In this document: piece after piece, positions 17,329 through 26,470 of the stretch
Position numbering within the stretch: the first letter of the stretch is position 1
Layout: every line of letters starts with the position of its first letter
Assembly: GCA_963626805.1 (NCBI GenBank)
Contig: CAVFXS010000017.1
Coordinates: forward strand, 1-64,000
Reading direction: 5' to 3'
Source of the DNA: CAG-632 sp963626805
GTDB lineage: Bacteria > Bacillota > Clostridia > Lachnospirales > Lachnospiraceae
DNA length: 64,000 nucleotides
Notes under the pieces: generated by a model
The model's database searches: none
Told to the model about the DNA's origin: nothing
Seen by the model: the letters and a program-made list of their open reading frames with translations, nothing else
Program-made: the position numbers and the translations under genes

Positions 17329-18060
17329 ATGATATTACAGGCAGAACATATTACAAAAGTATATGGAGACAATCAGATCCTGCAGGATATTTCCATTCAT
17401 CTGGAGGAAGGCGAGCTGGTCTGCGTCCTGGGTGTCAGCGGTGTCGGTAAGACCACGCTGTTTAACATCCTGTCAGGTCTGGTTCTGCCGGATCAGGGAC
17501 AGATCCTGTTGGAGAACGAGGATGTCACGGGAAAGACAGGAAATCTAAGCTATATGCTGCAGAAGGATCTGCTCCTGCAGCATAAGACGGTACTGGATAA
17601 TGTGGCGCTTCCTCTGGTGTTAAAAGGTGTTAAGAAGAAAGCAGCCAGAGAACAGGCAGCAGCCTATTTCAAACAGTTTGGGCTGGAAGGCACGGAGCTG
17701 AAATATCCGTCACAGCTGTCCGGTGGTATGCGGCAGCGGGCAGCATTGCTTCGCACCTATATGTGTGGAGACCGGGTGGCACTGCTGGATGAGCCGTTCA
17801 GTGCATTGGATACCCTGACACGGACGGCGGTGCAGGAATGGTACCTGGGTGTCATGGAAGAAATTAAGCTCTCGACGCTGTTTATTACCCATGATATTGA
17901 CGAAGCAATATTATTATCAGATCGCATCTATATTATGAGCGGAAAACCTGCTATAATATCAGCAGAGCTGGTGATAGAGGAACCGAAGCCGCGGGATGGC
18001 GAGTTCCTGTTGAGTGATACATTTCTCGCATATAAACGAAAAATCAAAAGTCTGCTCTAG
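17329..18060 (+). CDS. thiZ: ABC transporter ATP-binding protein for pyrimidine precursor
   Basis: 243 residues. Walker A GVSGVGKTT, Q loop MLQKDLLLQHKT, signature QLSGGMRQRAALLRTY, Walker B VALLDEPFSALD and H loop FITHDIDEA are all intact. It energises ThiX. It follows thiY by 26 bases and is 34 bases before an aminotransferase gene, which may share the transcript. Confidence 0.92.
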   Translation: MILQAEHITKVYGDNQILQDISIHLEEGELVCVLGVSGVGKTTLFNILSGLVLPDQGQILLENEDVTGKTGNLSYMLQKDLLLQHKTVLDNVALPLVLKGVKKKAAREQAAAYFKQFGLEGTELKYPSQLSGGMRQRAALLRTYMCGDRVALLDEPFSALDTLTRTAVQEWYLGVMEEIKLSTLFITHDIDEAILLSDRIYIMSGKPAIISAELVIEEPKPRDGEFLLSDTFLAYKRKIKSLL

Positions 18061-18094
18061 CTGGTTCTAATATGGTATAGAGGAGCAAGGTAAT

Positions 18095-19270
18095 ATGGCA
18101 ACTACATTAAAGGCAAAGAGACTGGATCATTTCCGGGAAGGAATCTTTGCGGAATTGAACGAAAAGAAGGAACAGCTTCTGGCAGAAGGAAAGCAGGTGT
18201 ACAACTTATCCGTTGGAACACCGGACTTCCTTCCGCCGGCACATGTGATGGAGGCAGTCTGCAAGGCAGCTGCGATTCCGGAGAATTATAAGTATTCACT
18301 CCGGGATATTCCGGAACTGTTGGAGGCTGTTTCTTTTTATTATAAGAAACGGTTTGACGTAGAAATCGCACCGGACTGCATTACCGGAGTGCATGGCACC
18401 CAGGAAGGTATGGGACATGTGGGAATGGCATTGCTGGATCCGGGTGATACCATCTTACTGCCGAATCCGGGATACCCGATCTTTGAGGCAGGTGCTTACT
18501 TAAGCGGTGCCAATATGGAGTTTTATGATCTGAAACGGGAGAACGATTTTCTGCCGGTACTGTCTGAGATTCCGGAAGAAGTGGCACGGAAAGCGAAGGT
18601 CATGGTGGTATCCTATCCATACAATCCAGTCTGCCGGACGGCACCGAGAGCCTTCTATGAGGAGCTGGTTGCATTTGCGAAGAAGTATGATATTTTTGTT
18701 CTGCATGATAATGCATATTCGGACATTATTTATGATGGAAAGAAGGGAGAATCCTTCCTGTCGATTCCGGGAGCCATGGACATCGGAGCGGAGTTTTTCT
18801 CACTGTCCAAGTCCTTTAATATTACGGGAGCCAGAGTTTCGTTCCTGTTAGGCAGAAAGGATGCGGTAGATGCGTTAAAGCTGCTGCGGAGTCAGTATGA
18901 TTTCGGAACATTCCTGCCGATCCAGTACGGAGCGATCGCAGCCCTGACCGGGCCGACCGGCTTTGTAAAGGAGCAGTGCAAGGAGTATCAGAAGAGAAGG
19001 GATGCTCTATGCGGCGGGTTCCGGAAGATCGGCTGGCAGGTGCCGGACAGTGAGGGTACCATGTTCGTCTGGGCACCGGTGCCGGAAGGCTATCAGAGCT
19101 CCCGTGATTTCTGTATGACAATGGTCGAAAAAGCAGGTGTTTTATGTACACCGGGTGACGCATTCGGAAGCCGGGGCGAGGGTTATGTCCGGTTTGCACT
19201 GGTCATGCCGCCGGAGGAACTGGAGAAGGTTGTAAAAGCGGTAGACGAGAGTGGTATTTTGCATAGATGA
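18095..19270 (+). CDS. PLP aminotransferase, LL-diaminopimelate aminotransferase-like
   Basis: 391 residues, fold-type I. NLSVGTPDFLPP, SYPYNPVCRTAPR (a changed N-P-T/S-G motif), LHDNAYSDIIYDG and the PLP Lys in SLSKSFNITGARVSF are visible. The DNAYSDI and SLSKS.N.TG.R patterns resemble DapL and related enzymes rather than the aromatic group at 8.1 kb. It lies behind thiZ, but a role in thiamine metabolism is not expected. It may make LL-diaminopimelate for lysine and wall synthesis, or act on another amino acid; moderate confidence. Confidence 0.75.
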   Translation: MATTLKAKRLDHFREGIFAELNEKKEQLLAEGKQVYNLSVGTPDFLPPAHVMEAVCKAAAIPENYKYSLRDIPELLEAVSFYYKKRFDVEIAPDCITGVHGTQEGMGHVGMALLDPGDTILLPNPGYPIFEAGAYLSGANMEFYDLKRENDFLPVLSEIPEEVARKAKVMVVSYPYNPVCRTAPRAFYEELVAFAKKYDIFVLHDNAYSDIIYDGKKGESFLSIPGAMDIGAEFFSLSKSFNITGARVSFLLGRKDAVDALKLLRSQYDFGTFLPIQYGAIAALTGPTGFVKEQCKEYQKRRDALCGGFRKIGWQVPDSEGTMFVWAPVPEGYQSSRDFCMTMVEKAGVLCTPGDAFGSRGEGYVRFALVMPPEELEKVVKAVDESGILHR

Positions 19271-19363
19271 TGCTTGTTTCCGCAAGAGAAACGGTGTATC
19301 ATGAAAGTAGAGTTTGGTAACTAAGAAGAAGCGGCGATTGACAGTACGGAAGGTACAGAACAC

Positions 19364-20119
19364 ATGGAGCGTGTGGACGGTATGGAAGATACGGAGCGTA
19401 CAGGAGAAGCAACATGGAAGGTTATTGCGCATATCGAAACAGAATTCCCGGCGAAGTTCGGGATTCCGAGACAGAGCGGTCTGGTGGAAACGTTAACCGG
19501 AAGAATTGTTTTTGAACCGGAGTTTCGACAGCCGGAAGCAGTGCGCGGACTGGAGGGCTTCTCTCATATTTGGATTTTATGGCAGTTTTCAAAGGCTGGA
19601 CGGGAGAACTGGTCGGCAACCGTGGCACCGCCCCGTCTGGGTGGAAAGAAGAAGGTGGGCGTCTTTGCCAGCCGGTCACCGTTTCGCCCGAATCCGATCG
19701 GTCTGTCCTCGGTAAAGCTGGAACGGATCGAGATGGATGAAAAGCTTGGCCCGGTCTTATATGTATCCGGTGCAGATTTATTAAACGGCACTCCGATCTA
19801 TGATATCAAGCCATATCTGGCGTTTACAGACAGTCATCCGGATGCGGTGGATGGATTTGCCGGGGATGTTTTTGATTACGGACTGGAGGTAGAGTTTCCG
19901 GAAGAGCTGTTGGCGAAGATCCCGGAAGAGAAGCACCGGACGGTCATTGAACTGTTAAAGCAGGATCCGAGACCAGGAACACAGGAAGCTGTGGATAAGG
20001 AATACCGGATGCTGTTTGGAGAACAGGATATCTGGTTTCATGTCAGGGGTCGGGTGCTGACTGTCCACAATGTAGTGGGAAAACCGATACTTGACATAAA
20101 GAAAAAGCCTGATATATAA
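19364..20119 (+). CDS. trmO: tRNA t6A37 methyltransferase TrmO
   Basis: 251 residues. TrmO adds a methyl group to N6 of threonylcarbamoyladenosine at position 37 of tRNA-Thr. The single-sheet beta-barrel family shows GIPRQSGLVETLTGRIVFEP, GLEGFSHIWILWQF, GVFASRSPFRPNPIGLSSVKL and GADLLNGTPIYDIKPYL. The C-terminal extension is typical of the longer subgroup. GGAAGG lies 10 bases before the ATG. The promoter of the downstream aspS T-box overlaps its final codons and stop. Confidence 0.9.
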   Translation: MERVDGMEDTERTGEATWKVIAHIETEFPAKFGIPRQSGLVETLTGRIVFEPEFRQPEAVRGLEGFSHIWILWQFSKAGRENWSATVAPPRLGGKKKVGVFASRSPFRPNPIGLSSVKLERIEMDEKLGPVLYVSGADLLNGTPIYDIKPYLAFTDSHPDAVDGFAGDVFDYGLEVEFPEELLAKIPEEKHRTVIELLKQDPRPGTQEAVDKEYRMLFGEQDIWFHVRGRVLTVHNVVGKPILDIKKKPDI

Positions 20120-20120
20120 T
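20091..20120 (+). promoter_or_regulatory. Sigma-A promoter of the aspS T-box transcript
   Basis: TTGACA (20091-20096), 18-base spacer, TATAAT (20115-20120). The -10 box covers the trmO stop region. Confidence 0.8.
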
Positions 20121-20122
20121 AA

Positions 20123-20451
20123 CGAAGTATAGGCAATGACGAAGAGAAGTAGCCCGATTATCGCTTGCAGAGAGTGGAGAACGGTGGAAGCTCCACAGAA
20201 TGAATCGGTGTGAATAACACTTTACCAGCCGCAACCTGAACTCTGAGGCCGGAGATTCTGACAGAACAGAATAGATGGCCGGATTGGTCAGAGTCTGCAC
20301 CGGGCAGATTCCGACAGGCAGGACAGTAGGGAAGCCGTAGCTGTGCGACAAACAGTCGGTGAGAAAGCAATGCAAGCCATGCTTTAGAAGCCATGAGGGA
20401 CTGTGCAGGCAGTAAATCAGGTGGTACCGCGGACAGTAGATAGAGATTTCT
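20123..20451 (+). promoter_or_regulatory. T-box leader of aspS with an apparent Asn specifier
   Basis: The T-box core AGGTGGTACCGCGG is at 20419-20432. Stem I can be drawn: GAAG (20141-20144) with CTTT (20220-20223), an AGTA S-turn at 20148-20151, and CCGATT (20154-20159) with AATCGG (20203-20208). The specifier side of the loop reads TGTGAATAACA. In the usual alignment the codon after GAA-N is AAC (20216-20218, Asn). GAA (Glu) is at 20212-20214, and no Asp codon (GAC or GAT) is present. Uncharged tRNA should stabilise an antiterminator and let aspS be transcribed. Confidence 0.85.
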
Positions 20452-20486
20452 GTTCGTCCTGAACCAAAAGTTCAGGGCGAACTTTT
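20452..20486 (+). terminator. T-box terminator before aspS
   Basis: 13-bp stem GTTCGTCCTGAAC/GTTCAGGGCGAAC with one G-U pair, loop CAAAA, then TTTT. It competes with the antiterminator formed with the T-box core. Confidence 0.92.
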
Positions 20487-20538
20487 GCGTTTAAATGCTC
20501 TTAGCCGGAGCAGAATAAAAAGAGAAAAGGAGAGTAAC

Positions 20539-22290
20539 ATGAGCATTGTAAACATTTATCGTGACAGAACCATTAACGAGATTACAGAATCCGATGTGGG
20601 ATCAACCGTAAAAGTAGCAGGCTGGGTAGAGAATATCCGTGACCATGGTGGTGTATCCTTTATCGACCTGCGTGATATGTATGGTGTATTACAGGTCGTT
20701 ATGCGTGATACTACCTTACTGGAGGGGATCGTAAAGGAAGACTGCGTATCCATCGAAGGTGTTATGGAGCACCGGGATGAGGAGACCTATAATCCGAATA
20801 TCGAGACCGGAACCATTGAGCTGGAGGCACACACTGTGACCGTGCTTGGTAAGGTATATAAGCAGATTCCGTTCGAAATCATGACATCAAAGGAAATCCG
20901 TGAGGATGTCCGTCTGAAGTACCGGTATCTGGATTTAAGAAATAAAAAGGTAAAGGACAATATTATTTTCCGTTCCAAGGTTATCAGCTTCTTACGGGAA
21001 AAGATGACAGAAATGGGATTTCTGGAGATTCAGACCCCGATCCTGTGTGCATCATCTCCGGAGGGTGCCAGAGATTATATTGTACCATCCAGAAAGTTCA
21101 AGGGTAAGTTCTATGCATTGCCACAGGCACCACAGCAGTATAAGCAGCTGCTGATGGTATCCGGATTTGATAAATATTTCCAGATCGCCCCTTGCTTCCG
21201 TGATGAGGATGCCAGAGCGGATCGTTCACCGGGAGAGTTCTATCAGTTAGACTTTGAGATGAGCTTTGCTACTCAGGAGGATGTATTCCGGGTAGGTGAG
21301 GAAGTATTATCTGAGACCTTTAAGAAGTTTGCTCCGGAAGGATATACCGTAACAGAGGCACCATATCCGATCATCAGCTATAAGCAGGCAATGCTGGAGT
21401 TCGGTTCTGATAAGCCGGATCTTCGGAATCCGCTGCGTATCATTGATGTAACCGATTTCTTCCAGAGATGTACCTTTAAGCCGTTCCATGGTAAGACCGT
21501 GCGTGCGATCAATGTGCATGCAAAGTTATCCAAGGGACAGCATGAGAAGCTGTTGAAGTTTGCAACCGGAATCGGTATGGGTGGACTTGGCTATCTGGAG
21601 ATTCTGGAGGATATGAGCTACAAGGGACCGATCGATAAGTTTATTCCGGATGATATGAAGACTGAGATTGCAGAGCTGGCAGGTCTGCAGACAGGTGATA
21701 CGATTTTCTTTATCGCAGATAATGAGGAGCGTGCCGCAAATTATGCCGGACAGATTCGTAACGAGCTGGGTGTCCGCCTGGATCTGATCGAGAAGAATGC
21801 ATATCGTTTCTGCTATGTCAATGATTTCCCGATGTACGAGTATGATAAGGAAGAGAAGAAGATGATCTTTACCCATAATCCGTTCTCTATGCCACAGGGC
21901 GGACTGGAGGCACTGAATACCAAGAATCCGGAAGAGATTCTGGCATATCAGTACGATATTGTATGTAACGGTATTGAGCTGTCATCCGGTGCAGTCCGGA
22001 ATCATGATATGCAGGTTATGGTAAAGGCATTTGAGATCGCAGGCTATACAGAGGAAGACTTAAAGCAGAAGTTCGGCGCTCTGTATAATGCATTCCAGTT
22101 CGGTGCACCACCGCATGCAGGTATGGCACCTGGAATTGACCGTATGATCATGCTGTTAAGAAACGAAGAGAATATCCGTGAAGTCATTGCCTTCCCTATG
22201 AATGGTAACGCACAGGATCTGATGTGCGGTGCTCCGGGTGAGGTGACCGAGCAGCAGTTACGCGAGACTCATATCAAGGTACGTCAGTAA
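20539..22290 (+). CDS. aspS: Aspartyl-tRNA synthetase, bacterial type
   Basis: 583 residues from the ATG after AAAAGGAG. It charges tRNA-Asp and, if non-discriminating, also tRNA-Asn. The N-terminal OB anticodon domain contains VKVAGWVENIRDHGGVSFIDL. Class II motif 2 is FRDEDARADRSPGEFYQLD, and motif 3 is GAPPHAGMAPGIDRMIMLL. The roughly 120-residue GAD insert between motifs 2 and 3 marks the bacterial type. The Asn-type T-box in front suggests a non-discriminating enzyme that works with GatCAB, but I cannot prove this from the protein. Confidence 0.95.
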   Translation: MSIVNIYRDRTINEITESDVGSTVKVAGWVENIRDHGGVSFIDLRDMYGVLQVVMRDTTLLEGIVKEDCVSIEGVMEHRDEETYNPNIETGTIELEAHTVTVLGKVYKQIPFEIMTSKEIREDVRLKYRYLDLRNKKVKDNIIFRSKVISFLREKMTEMGFLEIQTPILCASSPEGARDYIVPSRKFKGKFYALPQAPQQYKQLLMVSGFDKYFQIAPCFRDEDARADRSPGEFYQLDFEMSFATQEDVFRVGEEVLSETFKKFAPEGYTVTEAPYPIISYKQAMLEFGSDKPDLRNPLRIIDVTDFFQRCTFKPFHGKTVRAINVHAKLSKGQHEKLLKFATGIGMGGLGYLEILEDMSYKGPIDKFIPDDMKTEIAELAGLQTGDTIFFIADNEERAANYAGQIRNELGVRLDLIEKNAYRFCYVNDFPMYEYDKEEKKMIFTHNPFSMPQGGLEALNTKNPEEILAYQYDIVCNGIELSSGAVRNHDMQVMVKAFEIAGYTEEDLKQKFGALYNAFQFGAPPHAGMAPGIDRMIMLLRNEENIREVIAFPMNGNAQDLMCGAPGEVTEQQLRETHIKVRQ

Positions 22291-22369
22291 TAGCTGAGAA
22301 AAGTATTGCATAATTCTGTTATATATTGTAAAAAACGACAGAAAAATGAAAGAAATCATCGAAAAAATA

Positions 22370-22398
22370 TTGACAAATCCGGTGGGATGCCATAGTAT
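22370..22398 (+). promoter_or_regulatory. Sigma-A promoter of the BMP transporter operon
   Basis: TTGACA (22370-22375), 17-base spacer, TAGTAT (22393-22398). Confidence 0.85.
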
Positions 22399-22421
22399 CT
22401 TAACTGTGATTTGAGTCAACG

Positions 22422-22459
22422 AAGAAGTTGGAAATCGACAAGGTTGCCAACTTCTTTTT
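22422..22459 (+). terminator. Promoter-proximal terminator-like hairpin before the BMP gene
   Basis: 10-bp stem AAGAAGTTGG/CCAACTTCTT with a 15-base loop, running into TTTTT. It begins only about 17 bases after the expected transcript start and 20 bases before the gene, so it is probably an attenuator or a 5' stabilising hairpin. Confidence 0.65.
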
Positions 22460-22478
22460 AGTTGAGAAGGAGGACAAA

Positions 22479-23681
22479 ATGAAAAAGAAAGCTTTAAGTA
22501 TCATTTTAACAGCTGTTATGGCAGTTGGTATGATGACAGGTTGTGGTGCTCAGGCATCAGACGGAAATGGTTCAGCGGATTCGGACTTCAAGGTAGGTAT
22601 TATGTACATTGGAGATGAGAATGAGGGATATACCGCAGCGCATATGGCAGGTATTGACGGAATGATGGAGAACCTTGGTCTGGATGACAGTCAGGTGATC
22701 GAGAAGACAAACATTCCGGAGGATGAGTCCGCTTATGATGCAGCAGTCGATTTAGCAGAGCAGGGTTGTGATATTATTTTTGCAAACAGCTTTGGTCAGG
22801 AGTCTTATGTGATTCAGGCAGCAACCGAGTATCCGGACATCCAGTTCTGTCATGCAACCGGTTATCAGGCAGCATCATCCGGTTTGCCAAACATGCATAA
22901 CTATTTCACAAACATTTATGAATCACGTTATGTATCAGGCGTTGTAGCCGGTCTGAAGTTAAATGAGATGATTGATAACGGTACTATTACAGAGGATGAG
23001 TGTAAGGTTGGTTACGTAGGTGCTTATCCATATGCAGAGGTTATTTCAGGATTTACATCATTCTTCCTGGGTATCCGGAGCGTATGTCCGTCTGCTACCA
23101 TGGAAGTAAAATATACAAACAGCTGGGCTGATATGTCTGCTGAGGCAGAGGTTGCCAATGCACTGATCGCAGATGGCTGTGTACTGATCAGCCAGCATGC
23201 AGATACAACCGGTGCTCCTTCCGCATGTGAAGCTGCCGGTGTTCCTTGTGTTGGTTATAACGTATCCATGATTTCCGCAGCCCCAAACACTGCATTGACA
23301 TCCGCATCCATTGATTGGTCTGTATATTATACATATGCAGTAAAATGTGCAATGAACGGCGAAGAGATCGAAACAGACTGGTGCCGTGGATTTGCAGAGG
23401 GTGCAGATAAGCTTACTGAGTTAAATGATAAGGTAGTTGCAGAGGGTACTGCAGAGAAGGTAAAGGAAGTAGAGGACAAGATCATTGATGGTTCTTTACA
23501 TGTATTTGATACATCCACATTTACGGTTGGTGGTAAGTCCTTAGAGGATGCAATTGCAGAGGGTGGCGAGTATGCTGACTATGCAGACTATGTATCCGAT
23601 GGATATTTCCATGAGTCAGAGCTGGCATCAGCACCTTCTTTTGCAATTATTATTGATGGTATTACATCAATTACAGAATAA
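22479..23681 (+). CDS. BMP-family (PnrA-like) substrate-binding lipoprotein
   Basis: 400 residues from the ATG after AAGGAGG. The lipoprotein signal ends in MTGCG. The mature domain is of the Bmp/PnrA/Med type, which binds purine nucleosides in characterised members: FKVGIMYIGDENEGYTAAHM, the INFANSFGQESY-like IIFANSFGQ segment, and QHADTTGAPSACEAAGVPCVG. It is the first gene of a four-gene importer operon and is separated from the ATPase by a leaky terminator, which would give the usual excess of binding protein. Confidence 0.9.
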   Translation: MKKKALSIILTAVMAVGMMTGCGAQASDGNGSADSDFKVGIMYIGDENEGYTAAHMAGIDGMMENLGLDDSQVIEKTNIPEDESAYDAAVDLAEQGCDIIFANSFGQESYVIQAATEYPDIQFCHATGYQAASSGLPNMHNYFTNIYESRYVSGVVAGLKLNEMIDNGTITEDECKVGYVGAYPYAEVISGFTSFFLGIRSVCPSATMEVKYTNSWADMSAEAEVANALIADGCVLISQHADTTGAPSACEAAGVPCVGYNVSMISAAPNTALTSASIDWSVYYTYAVKCAMNGEEIETDWCRGFAEGADKLTELNDKVVAEGTAEKVKEVEDKIIDGSLHVFDTSTFTVGGKSLEDAIAEGGEYADYADYVSDGYFHESELASAPSFAIIIDGITSITE

Positions 23682-23707
23682 TAAGTCAGCAAAGAAGCTG
23701 AAATTTC

Positions 23708-23740
23708 AATACGGAGCTATGAAAATGGCTCCGTATTTTA
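23708..23740 (+). terminator. Internal partial terminator
   Basis: 10-bp stem AATACGGAGC/GCTCCGTATT with a 10-base loop and a short T run, between the binding-protein and ATPase genes. It probably lowers expression of the membrane components. Confidence 0.75.
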
Positions 23741-23823
23741 TATAATAGGGATGTCGGTGCTGAGAACTGCACGGGGTATGTTTGATCACCGGGACGCAAG
23801 GAGTAAGTTTAGGAGGACAGTCT

Positions 23824-25365
23824 GTGGAAGGTTATGCAATTGAGTTAAGGAACGTAACCAAGACCTTTGGCGAGGTCATTGCGAATGATAACGTGAACTT
23901 AACATTGAAAAAAGGAGAAATATTAGCAATCTTAGGGGAGAATGGCAGTGGTAAGACAACATTGATGAATATGCTCTCCGGTATTTATTTTCCGGATCAG
24001 GGACAGATTCTGGTAAATGGGCAGCCGGTAACCATCCGTTCTCCAAGAGATTCCTTTGATTTGGGAATTGGAATGATCCATCAGCATTTTAAGCTGATTC
24101 CGATTTTTACGGCGACGGAGAACATCATTCTGGGTCTGAAGGAGCAGGGCAGAATGAATCTTGCTGAGAAGAATCGGGAAGTGGAGGCATTGGCAGCACA
24201 GTACGGATTTGAGCTGAATCCGGAGCAGAAGGTCTATGATATGACTGTCTCACAGAAGCAGACAGTAGAGATCATGAAGGTGCTGTATCGTGGCGCAGAG
24301 ATTCTGATCCTTGACGAACCGACGGCGGTGCTGACTCCACAGGAAACAGAGAAGCTGTTTGATATCTTACGGAACATGAAGAAGGCGGGCAAATCCATTA
24401 TTATCATTACCCATAAGTTAAATGAGGTGCTGGAGATTTCAGACCGGGTAGCGGTACTCAGGAAGGGTAAAGATATCGGAACCGTTGCGACGAAGGATGT
24501 GACCGCACAGTCCTTAACGGAAATGATGGTCGGTCAGAAGGTAGAGTTAAATATTGAACGGGATGACCCTGAGAACCAGGAGGAGCGTCTGGAGGTAAAG
24601 GATATCTCCGTATATAACCGGGAAGGCGTGAAGGTCGTAAAACATGTAAGCTTCCATGCAAAGAGCGGTGAGATCCTCGGAATTGCCGGTGTATCCGGCA
24701 GCGGACAGAAGGAGCTGCTGGAGGCGATTTCCGGGCTGCAGAATGTAGCGAACGGCACAATCACTTATAAGGATTCCAACGGAACTGAAACCGTGATCTC
24801 AAATATGAATGTGGAGACCAGACGGAAGAAGAATGTGAAGCTATCCTTTGCATTTGTGCCGGAGGATCGACTCGGTATGGGTCTGGTAGGTTCTATGGAT
24901 CTGATTGATAATATGCTGCTTCGGAGCTATAACAGGGGAAAGGGTCCGGTAGCAGACAGAAAGGCACCAAAGGAGCTGGCAGAACAGATCGTAAAAGATC
25001 TGGATGTTGTGACTCCATCCGTACATACACCGGTTCGGAGACTTTCCGGTGGTAATGTTCAGAAGGTGCTGGTGGGACGTGAGATTGCAGAGCATCCGGA
25101 GGTACTGGTCGTATCTTATCCGGTGCGGGGACTGGATATTAACTCGTCATATGCGATTTATAATCTGTTAAATGAGCAGAAGCGGGAGGGCGTGGCAGTT
25201 ATCTGTGTTATTGAAGATCTGGATGTATTGCTGGAGTTGTGTGACAGGATTCTGATTCTGCATGCCGGAGAAGTGAGTGGCATTGTGAATGCAAGAACCG
25301 TGACGAAGGATGAGCTGGGACTGTATATGTCAGGAAGCAGAAAGGATACGGAATATTATGAGTAA
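23824..25365 (+). CDS. BMP-type nucleoside ABC transporter, double ATPase
   Basis: 513 residues with two NBDs, as in ribose/nucleoside importers of the YufO/NupB type. NBD1 has GENGSGKTTLM, a Q loop and ILDEPTAVLTP. NBD2 has a modified Walker A (GVSGSGQKEL, Lys displaced), RRLSGGNVQKVLVGREI and VVSYPVRGLDI (Walker B Asp-Glu changed to Ser-Tyr), so only one site is expected to hydrolyse ATP. I take GTG at 23824 as start because AGGAGG lies 7 bases upstream; the longer TTG frame has no site. Confidence 0.9.
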   Translation: MEGYAIELRNVTKTFGEVIANDNVNLTLKKGEILAILGENGSGKTTLMNMLSGIYFPDQGQILVNGQPVTIRSPRDSFDLGIGMIHQHFKLIPIFTATENIILGLKEQGRMNLAEKNREVEALAAQYGFELNPEQKVYDMTVSQKQTVEIMKVLYRGAEILILDEPTAVLTPQETEKLFDILRNMKKAGKSIIIITHKLNEVLEISDRVAVLRKGKDIGTVATKDVTAQSLTEMMVGQKVELNIERDDPENQEERLEVKDISVYNREGVKVVKHVSFHAKSGEILGIAGVSGSGQKELLEAISGLQNVANGTITYKDSNGTETVISNMNVETRRKKNVKLSFAFVPEDRLGMGLVGSMDLIDNMLLRSYNRGKGPVADRKAPKELAEQIVKDLDVVTPSVHTPVRRLSGGNVQKVLVGREIAEHPEVLVVSYPVRGLDINSSYAIYNLLNEQKREGVAVICVIEDLDVLLELCDRILILHAGEVSGIVNARTVTKDELGLYMSGSRKDTEYYE

Positions 25366-26470
25366 TGATATGAAACATACAGGAAAAGAACCGTTTCTGC
25401 GGATGAAAAAACGGGACAACATTTCACGCGGAAAGGCGCTTGGAATACGATTGCTTGCGATCGTACTTGCTCTGGTTGTCTGCTCCTTTGTGATCATCGC
25501 AGTAACCGGACAGAATCCGTTACAGGTATATGCGGGAATTATTGACGGTGCAGTCGGAAGCAGCCGACGGATCTGGGTAACGATCCGTGAGACAGCAATT
25601 CTGCTTCTGGTCGCAGTCGGACTGACACCGGCGTTTAAGATGAAGTTCTGGAACATCGGTGCGGAAGGTCAGATTCTGGTGGGTGGTGCGGCTTCGGCCG
25701 CCTTGATGATCTATCTGGGTGACAAGGTGCCGAATGCAGTGCTGTTGATTCTGATTCTGCTTGGAAGTGCATTGGCAGGTCTGTTATGGGGACTGATTCC
25801 TGCCATCTTTAAGGCGAAATATAATACCAATGAGACCCTGGTAACTCTGATGTTAAATTATGTTGCGATGCAGTTTATCACCTTCCTGATCGTGTTCTGG
25901 GAGAATCCGAGTGGTTCCAATACCGTCGGAATCATTAATGCAGGAAGCAAGGCAGGATGGTTCCCGAAGATGTTCGGTACAGATTATTTTCTGAATATTG
26001 TGATCGTAACGGTCATGACACTGGGCGTTTATCTTTATATGAAGTATTCCAAGCAGGGATATGAGATCACGGTTGTCGGCGAGAGTAAGAGCACTGCAAA
26101 ATATGCAGGTATCAATGTAAAGAAGGTTATTATCCGTACCATGATGGTATCCGGTGCAATCTGCGGTCTGGCAGGCTCGGTCATTGTCAGTGGTGCCAGT
26201 CATACGATTTCCACCAGTACGGCAGGAGGAAGAGGCTTTACGGCCATTATCATTGCATGGATGTCCAACTTTAATCCGGTTGCCATGCTGGCAGTCTCAC
26301 TGCTTCTGGTATTTATGCAGCAGGGTTCTATTCAGATCGCTACACAGTTTGGTCTGAATGAGAATGCATCTGATATTATCACAGGTATTATTCTGTTCTT
26401 CCTGATCGGTTGTGAGTTCTTCATCCGTTATCAGCTGAAGGTGCGGAAGAGTGGAAAGGAGGAAGCATAA
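25358..26470 (+). CDS. BMP-type nucleoside ABC transporter permease 1
   Basis: 370 residues from the ATG overlapping the previous stop by 8 bases; the longer in-frame start lies deep in the ATPase gene. It is a BPD_transp_2 family permease with about nine hydrophobic helices; MKFWNIGAEGQILVGG and ETLVTLMLNYVA are typical YufP-like segments. It pairs with the next gene to form a heterodimeric channel. Confidence 0.9.
   Translation: MSNDMKHTGKEPFLRMKKRDNISRGKALGIRLLAIVLALVVCSFVIIAVTGQNPLQVYAGIIDGAVGSSRRIWVTIRETAILLLVAVGLTPAFKMKFWNIGAEGQILVGGAASAALMIYLGDKVPNAVLLILILLGSALAGLLWGLIPAIFKAKYNTNETLVTLMLNYVAMQFITFLIVFWENPSGSNTVGIINAGSKAGWFPKMFGTDYFLNIVIVTVMTLGVYLYMKYSKQGYEITVVGESKSTAKYAGINVKKVIIRTMMVSGAICGLAGSVIVSGASHTISTSTAGGRGFTAIIIAWMSNFNPVAMLAVSLLLVFMQQGSIQIATQFGLNENASDIITGIILFFLIGCEFFIRYQLKVRKSGKEEA

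Noticed and set aside
20123..20451. Asp-specific reading of the aspS T-box
   Set aside because: It would be the default expectation, but no GAC or GAT occurs in the specifier side of the loop.
23782..23823. TTG start for the BMP-type ATPase
   Set aside because: No ribosome site; the GTG at 23824 is 7 bases after AGGAGG.
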